Origin: Pseudomonadota bacterium
Lineage (GTDB): Bacteria > Pseudomonadota > Gammaproteobacteria > UBA9214
Reading direction: 5' to 3'
Assembly (NCBI GenBank): GCA_029287615.1
Contig: JARFQV010000062.1
Span: forward strand, 1-32,554
Length of the DNA stretch: 32,554 nucleotides
Of this stretch, positions 28,234 to 32,554 are shown piece after piece (the first letter of the stretch is position 1; each line of letters starts with the position of its first letter). The notes beneath the pieces were generated by a model that was not told the DNA's origin, ran no database searches, and saw only the letters and a list, made by a program, of their open reading frames with translations. A program made the translations under genes and the position numbers.

Positions 28234-29085
28234 CTAACTCGCTGATATCCTGACATTATCAATCAGACGGGCCGTCCCCATCCAGGCAGCCGCGAGAATC
28301 ACCAGATCCGGTTCACCCGGTTCCGGCTGCGCCAGCGTGGTGGCACAACGAATGCTGACATAGTCGGGCCTGAAACCTGCCTGCGACAGCGATTCCATTG
28401 CCTTGCTTTCAAGAGCAGGGTATCCAGATTCACCGGCCTGGATCTTTCCTGCGACATCACAGAGTATCCGGTATAGCTCGGGTGCCTTACTGCGCTCCCG
28501 GGGCGTCAGATAGCCGTTTCTGGAACTCATTGCCAGACCGTCGGGTTCACGCACGGTTGGCACACCCGCTACCTCGATCGGCCAGCTCAGGTCTTTTACC
28601 ATCTGTCGTATCACCAGCAGTTGCTGGTAATCCTTTTCCCCGAATACTGCGGTATCCGGCTGAACCATGTTAAACAGCTTGGCAACCACGGTAGCCACGC
28701 CGGTAAAAAATCCGGGGCGATGAGCCCCGCAAAGAATATTATCGAGCGCAGGGACATCAACCCGGGTCGTTGAATCGATTGCATCCGGGTACATGCCTTG
28801 TACATCGGGTATGAACAGGAGATCGGTCTCAAGCTTCTCTAGCGCCGCACGATCGGCATCCAGGGTGCGCGGATAGGTGACGAAATCCTCGCCGGGCCCG
28901 AATTGCAGCGGATTTACGAAGATACTTGCCACTACACGATCCCCCAGGGATCCCGCCTGCTCTACCAGGGCCAGGTGACCGGCGTGCAGGTTCCCCATCG
29001 TCGGAACGAATGCTATCGAGCATCCATCCCCCCGCCATTCTCTCACCACAGTCCGCAGATCGGATATTCCATCCAGTACGATCAT
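28234..29085 (-). CDS. panC: Pantothenate synthetase
   Basis: ATP-dependent ligation of pantoate and beta-alanine to pantothenate. The protein has 283 residues, equal to E. coli PanC. The nucleotidyl-transferase motif is PTMGNLHAGHLALV at residues 29-42 (HxGH). The second ATP-binding motif is AMSSRNGYL near residue 190, and FGEKDYQQLLVIRQMV near 150 is also family-typical. The ATG at 29085 lies only five bases after the panB stop. Its beta-alanine supplier panD follows. Confidence 0.98.
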   Translation of the reverse strand: MIVLDGISDLRTVVREWRGDGCSIAFVPTMGNLHAGHLALVEQAGSLGDRVVASIFVNPLQFGPGEDFVTYPRTLDADRAALEKLETDLLFIPDVQGMYPDAIDSTTRVDVPALDNILCGAHRPGFFTGVATVVAKLFNMVQPDTAVFGEKDYQQLLVIRQMVKDLSWPIEVAGVPTVREPDGLAMSSRNGYLTPRERSKAPELYRILCDVAGKIQAGESGYPALESKAMESLSQAGFRPDYVSIRCATTLAQPEPGEPDLVILAAAWMGTARLIDNVRISAS

Positions 29086-29090
29086 ATCGT

Positions 29091-29903
29091 TCAGAAGCTG
29101 TGTTCGGGTCCGGGGAAAGTTCCGGACTTTACTGCCCGTTGATAGGCCTCCATGCCGGCCTGTATACCGCCCCTGCCGGCAAGGAAATCCTGTGAGAATT
29201 TCGGACGCCTTCCGCGCGTGACACCTAGCAGGTCATGCAGTACCAGTACCTGCCCGTCGCAGTCGGGACCGGCGCCAATCCCGATCACCGGGATGGATAC
29301 GCTATCAGTAATTCGTCCGGCCAGTTCTGCAGGCACACATTCCAGCACCAGCATGCCAGCGCCGGCCTCTTCGAGTATGCGGGCATCCTCGAATATTCTA
29401 TCCGCTGATCGTTGATCCCGACCCTGCACACGATAACCACCGAGTCCATGTACTGATTGCGGTAGCAGACCAAGATGTGCGCAGACGGGAATGCCGTGAT
29501 CCGCAAGATGATGAACCACCTCCCTGATAACACGACCACCCTCGAGTTTCACCATCTGCGCTCCACCCTCCCCCATCAGACGGGCGGCGTTACCGATCCC
29601 CTGCGCCGGGGTCGTGTAACTCATGAAGGGCATATCGACAACTCTCAAACACCGGCTGCTACCGCGGGCAACGCACGCTGAGTGATAAATCATGTCACCG
29701 AGCAACACCGGAAGGGTTGAATCATGCCCCTGCATGACCATCCCGAGAGAATCGCCCACCAGGAGAACATCGATTCCGGCGGCTTCCGCAACTCCTGCAA
29801 AAGTGGCGTCATAACAGGTCAGACAGGCGATCTTCTCACCTTCCTGCATCATGCGTTGAAGTGTGGACAGGGTTATCGCTGTTTGTCGTGTTGCTGCTGA
29901 CAT
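29091..29903 (-). CDS. panB: 3-methyl-2-oxobutanoate hydroxymethyltransferase
   Basis: Adds a hydroxymethyl group from 5,10-methylene-THF to alpha-ketoisovalerate, the first committed step to pantothenate. The protein has 270 residues (E. coli 264). Conserved blocks include ACLTCYDATFAGVAEAAGIDVLLVGDSLGMV (residues 23-53, with metal-binding aspartates), MVKLEGG near 119, and CDGQVLVLHDLLGV near 226. ATG at 29903. It sits after the deoxynucleoside kinase gene, 22 bases away, and needs folate, so linkage to folK is logical. Confidence 0.98.
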   Translation of the reverse strand: MSAATRQTAITLSTLQRMMQEGEKIACLTCYDATFAGVAEAAGIDVLLVGDSLGMVMQGHDSTLPVLLGDMIYHSACVARGSSRCLRVVDMPFMSYTTPAQGIGNAARLMGEGGAQMVKLEGGRVIREVVHHLADHGIPVCAHLGLLPQSVHGLGGYRVQGRDQRSADRIFEDARILEEAGAGMLVLECVPAELAGRITDSVSIPVIGIGAGPDCDGQVLVLHDLLGVTRGRRPKFSQDFLAGRGGIQAGMEAYQRAVKSGTFPGPEHSF

Positions 29904-29925
29904 GAGCGCAGATCAGGGATCGGAA

Positions 29926-30576
29926 TTACAGGGTAAACGGAACCGGGTTGAAATAATGCCTTCCCTTGCGAATGATACAGACCTGCTCCACAAGCGCCTG
30001 ATAATCCTCCTCTCTGTCGACAAGATTGATCTTCTCCGCATTGACGATCAACAGCGGCGCTTCATCATAGAAATGGAACATCCGTGCATAGGCATCTGAA
30101 AGGCGCCGCAGATATTCCGCATCTATTCTTCTCTCGCAGCTGATTCCCCGCTTTGCAATCCGTTTCAGCAACACATCAACAGGAGCCTGTAGATAGATCA
30201 CCAGATCGGGCACCGGAGCATCCACAGTCAGGTGCTCATAGGCTTGCTCGTACAACTGCAGTTCATCATCATCCAGTGTAAGCCTCGCAAACAACCGGTC
30301 CTTTTCCATCAGAAAGTCCGCGACCCGTACAGGTTGAAAAATATCACCCTGACGAAGTTCCTGCATCTGGCGTGCCCTCTGGAACAGGAAAAAGAGCTGC
30401 GCAGGCAATGCACCCGACCGGGGGTCCTGATAGAAACGCTCGAGGAAAGGATTGACTTCGGCTCCCTCCAGCAGCAGCTCGGTTTCAAATGTTTCGGCCA
30501 GGCGCCTGGCGAGACTGGTTTTCCCGACGCCGATGGGTCCTTCAACGACAATGTAATCCGGATTTTTAGCAGTCAT
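29926..30576 (-). CDS. Deoxynucleoside kinase family protein (dAK/dGK-like)
   Basis: Phosphorylates deoxynucleosides in salvage; the exact base preference cannot be read from sequence. The track begins 14 codons earlier. I chose the ATG at 30576, which gives MTAKNPDYIVVEGPIGVGKTSLA with the P-loop at about 11-18 and a total of 216 residues. The family motifs ERFYQDP, FLFQRARQMQEL, VADFLMEKDRLFA, IYLQAPVDVLLKRIAKRG and the arginine-rich lid CERRIDAEYL follow. The start overlaps the 3' end of folK by 11 bases. Several gammaproteobacteria carry such a kinase between folK and panB, but E. coli does not. Confidence 0.9.
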   Translation of the reverse strand: MTAKNPDYIVVEGPIGVGKTSLARRLAETFETELLLEGAEVNPFLERFYQDPRSGALPAQLFFLFQRARQMQELRQGDIFQPVRVADFLMEKDRLFARLTLDDDELQLYEQAYEHLTVDAPVPDLVIYLQAPVDVLLKRIAKRGISCERRIDAEYLRRLSDAYARMFHFYDEAPLLIVNAEKINLVDREEDYQALVEQVCIIRKGRHYFNPVPFTL

Positions 30577-31072
30577 CGGATGGCAACTTTTGAAGATCAC
30601 GGGATGTACAGGATTCAAGCAACCGATCTATGGGACCCATGCCCGGTATTTCCAGGTCATGGGCGATTTCGGCCAACGGATACAGGACGAACGATCTGTC
30701 GCGAATACCGGGATGCGGCACCATAAGGTGCCTGCTGTCGATCTGCATATCTCCGAATACGAGCAGATCCAGGTCCAGGGTGCGGGCGGTCCACCGCTTC
30801 CCCGTGCGTTTGCGTCCGTGCCTGCGCTCTATGGACTGCAATTCGGCCAGCAGGGAATCACTGTCCAGCCCGGTATCCAGCGCCGCGACCGCATTAATGT
30901 AGTCCGGCTGGTCGGATGGCCCCATGGGCGGGCTCCGGTACAGACTGGAAAAAGAGGCCAGTTCCGTGAGCCTGACGGACGAAAGTTCAACGATAGCCCG
31001 CCTGACCTGCCTGACAGGATCATCCAGATTACTTCCGAGGCCTATATAGGCGCGCAGACCCCCTGCCTTCAA
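30566..31072 (-). CDS. folK: 2-amino-4-hydroxy-6-hydroxymethyldihydropteridine pyrophosphokinase
   Basis: Transfers pyrophosphate from ATP to 6-hydroxymethyl-dihydropterin in folate synthesis. The protein has 168 residues. The N-terminal AYIGLGSNLDDP, the central SLYRSPPMG, and the HPPK signature RWTARTLDLDLLVFGD with two metal-binding aspartates are all present, followed by LMVPHPGIRDRSFVLYPL. The start is a TTG at 31072 whose TTGA overlaps the pcnB stop by four bases. No ATG lies before the conserved AYIGLGSN block, so a non-ATG, translationally coupled start is likely. Confidence 0.95.
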   Translation of the reverse strand: MKAGGLRAYIGLGSNLDDPVRQVRRAIVELSSVRLTELASFSSLYRSPPMGPSDQPDYINAVAALDTGLDSDSLLAELQSIERRHGRKRTGKRWTARTLDLDLLVFGDMQIDSRHLMVPHPGIRDRSFVLYPLAEIAHDLEIPGMGPIDRLLESCTSRDLQKLPSDDC

Positions 31073-32415
31073 TTCCCGTCACCACGCTTGCGTGCCGATG
31101 GTCTCCGTCCCCTGCCCCTGCGATGCCTGGGCCGACGTTCCTGAATCTCCTGCTGCTTCGCCTCGGGAGACTTTTCCTGAAAATCCGTCCACCATTTGCC
31201 GAGTTCTTCCGGTGCCTCGCCGGACTCGCAACGCAGCAGGAGGAAATCATAGGCAGCCCTGAACCGGGGATGCGCCAGTAGCTTCAGTGAACCGCGCCCT
31301 GCCCCCTTCTCCAGCCGGGGCTGTAATTGCCAGATCTCGCGCATTGGCAAACTGAATCTTTTCGGTATCGAAGTATAACCCGCCTGCTCCGACAGAACCC
31401 TGCCACCCGCTACCTGTATAGACTGCACCGCGCTCATACCCTCCTTGCGAAGACGGTCGGCAATCAGCCGCATGGGCTCCCAGAGGAGCACGGCCAGCAG
31501 GAAGGCCGGCGTTACCGGTTTACCCTGACTGAGGCGAAGATCCGTATTATCCATGGCGCGGCTTACCAGGGTCAGCGGAAATCCCTGCTCTTCATGGGCA
31601 AGCGCCTGCTCCGTTAACGGAAACAGATGTTCAAACAGATTGTAATGCCTGAGCAATTCAAAGGTGGAAAGGGCATATCCCCCCTGAAATAACTTGAGCA
31701 CCTCATCGTACAGGCGCGCGGCAGGGATATCCTGGAGCAGGTGTGCCAGATCGGGGATGGAGGATTCCGTATCGCCATGGATTCGAAAACCCAGTTTGGC
31801 GGCGAAACGTATGGCCCGCAGCATCCGCACGGGATCCTCGCGGTATCGCTGTTCGGACTTCCCGATCAGCCGGAGGACACCGGCTTCCAGATCACTCATG
31901 CCGTCTACAAAATCGATAACAGAAAAGTCCCTGATATTGTAAAAGAGGGCATTTACGGTGAAATCACGCCGCCAGGCATCCTCTCCTATCGAACCATAGA
32001 CATTATCACGCACGATACGGCCATCCTCATCGACATGCCGGTCATGTCCCTCCGCATCCGGGCATTCATTGCTCAGGGCACGGAATGTCGCCACCTCTAT
32101 GACTTCCCGTCCAAACAGAATATGTGCCAACCGGAAACGTCTGCCAATCAGACGGCAGTTTCGAAACAGTCGCCTGACATCCTCGGGATGGGCGTCGGTT
32201 CCGATATCGAAATCCTTCGGTTCCCTCCCCAGCAACAGGTCACGGACACTGCCACCAACCAGGTGTGCCTGGTACCCCGCTTCATTTAGCCGATACAATA
32301 CCCTGAGGGCATTCGGACTGATATTGGCCCTGGAAATATTATGATCCGAACGGGTTATGATCTTGGGCTGGAATGATCCGTTTGAAATATCGCCTTCAGT
32401 GATCACTTTATTCAT
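31069..32415 (-). CDS. pcnB: Poly(A) polymerase I
   Basis: Adds poly(A) tails to RNA 3' ends to promote decay. From the ATG at 32415 (MNKVITEGD) the protein has 448 residues; the track version adds 15 residues from an upstream alternative start. The nucleotidyl-transferase core shows LVGGSVRDLLLGREPKDFDIGTDA at 52-74, with catalytic Asp68 and Asp70. RRDFTVNALFYNI follows, then RYREDPVRMLRAIRFAAKLGF. A tRNA CCA-adding enzyme is the alternative, but the N-terminal extension, the highly basic tail (RRPRHRRGRGRRPS) and the pcnB-folK-pan linkage favour PcnB. First gene of the operon. Confidence 0.95.
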   Translation of the reverse strand: MNKVITEGDISNGSFQPKIITRSDHNISRANISPNALRVLYRLNEAGYQAHLVGGSVRDLLLGREPKDFDIGTDAHPEDVRRLFRNCRLIGRRFRLAHILFGREVIEVATFRALSNECPDAEGHDRHVDEDGRIVRDNVYGSIGEDAWRRDFTVNALFYNIRDFSVIDFVDGMSDLEAGVLRLIGKSEQRYREDPVRMLRAIRFAAKLGFRIHGDTESSIPDLAHLLQDIPAARLYDEVLKLFQGGYALSTFELLRHYNLFEHLFPLTEQALAHEEQGFPLTLVSRAMDNTDLRLSQGKPVTPAFLLAVLLWEPMRLIADRLRKEGMSAVQSIQVAGGRVLSEQAGYTSIPKRFSLPMREIWQLQPRLEKGAGRGSLKLLAHPRFRAAYDFLLLRCESGEAPEELGKWWTDFQEKSPEAKQQEIQERRPRHRRGRGRRPSARKRGDGN

Positions 32416-32417
32416 GC

Positions 32418-32445
32418 TTGTGCAATTGATCGGTAGGCGTATAAT
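32418..32445 (+). promoter_or_regulatory. Candidate promoter for tRNA-Glu, overlapping the pcnB upstream region
   Basis: TTGTGC (3 of 6) lies 16 bases before a perfect TATAAT; a short C-rich stretch follows, as is common for stable-RNA promoters. Transcription would start near 32452, about 28 bases before the tRNA. On the minus strand the same bases read TATTAT and could serve as the -10 for pcnB, with no good -35. Confidence 0.55.
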
Positions 32446-32479
32446 ACCACCGCTTCGCACCCTGGTGTGGGACAGTTTT

Positions 32480-32554
32480 GCTCCCTTCGTCTAGTGGTCA
32501 GGACACCGGCCTCTCACGCCGGTAACAGGAGTTCGATCCTCCTAGGGAGCGCCA
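32480..32554 (+). tRNA. tRNA-Glu, anticodon CTC
   Basis: A 75-base cloverleaf ending at the last base of the window. The acceptor arms GCTCCCT and AGGGAGC pair fully. The anticodon stem CCGGC/GCCGG encloses the loop CTCTCAC, putting CTC at positions 34-36, which reads GAG. The T-arm is AGGAG-TTCGATC-CTCCT and CCA is encoded. The body closely resembles E. coli tRNA-Glu (which has TTC). Reads out of the window, so further tRNA genes may follow. Confidence 0.95.

Overview
This window looks like chromosomal core sequence from a free-living gammaproteobacterium with a moderately GC-rich genome. The evidence is gene content and order. ybeL/leuS-lptE-holA-nadD-rsfS-rlmH, miaB-ybeZ-ybeY-corC-lnt, maf-rng-yhdP and pcnB-folK-panBC are all blocks familiar from this class. 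Isolated glgA and ppc genes and two small TPR proteins of a type I associate with sulfur-oxidising or methanotrophic lineages hint at a Chromatiales-like organism. That placement is inference only. There are no IS elements, phage genes, CRISPR arrays, toxin-antitoxin pairs or other mobile-DNA markers.

Layout. (1) 1-11016, minus strand: one long run leuS-lptE-holA-proA-nadD-rsfS-rlmH-maf-rng-yhdP. It covers tRNA charging, LPS export, the replication clamp loader, proline and NAD synthesis, ribosome maturation, nucleotide sanitation, RNA processing and an outer-membrane lipid-transport protein. yhdP runs off the left edge and is absent from the ORF track because it has no stop in the window. 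(2) 11169-11699, plus: the zinc-ribbon gene ybeL, divergent from leuS. (3) 11716-17583, minus: rnpB, then miaB-ybeZ-ybeY-corC-lnt. (4) 17755-18892, minus: two paralogous TPR genes in tandem, with AT-rich flanks and duplicated upstream sequence. (5) 19356-24035, plus: glgA and ppc, each alone. (6) 24241-26633, minus: a cupin gene and an exported thioredoxin-fold DUF255 protein. (7) 26974-27723, plus: an unrecognised single-pass membrane protein behind a CA-rich leader. (8) 27748-32415, minus: pcnB-folK-dNK-panB-panC-panD, joining RNA polyadenylation, folate, deoxynucleoside salvage and the pantothenate pathway. (9) 32480-32554, plus: tRNA-Glu(CTC), divergent from pcnB.

Several ORF-track starts are TTG or GTG codons printed as M. 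I moved the start to an internal ATG where family alignment favours it (leuS, ybeL, ybeY, corC, TPR copy 2, glgA, panD, dNK, pcnB). I kept the non-ATG start for lptE, ybeZ and folK. I found no convincing new multi-gene system. The most unusual items are the tandem TPR duplication with its copy-specific leader palindrome, the unknown membrane protein, and the repeat-rich panD promoter region.
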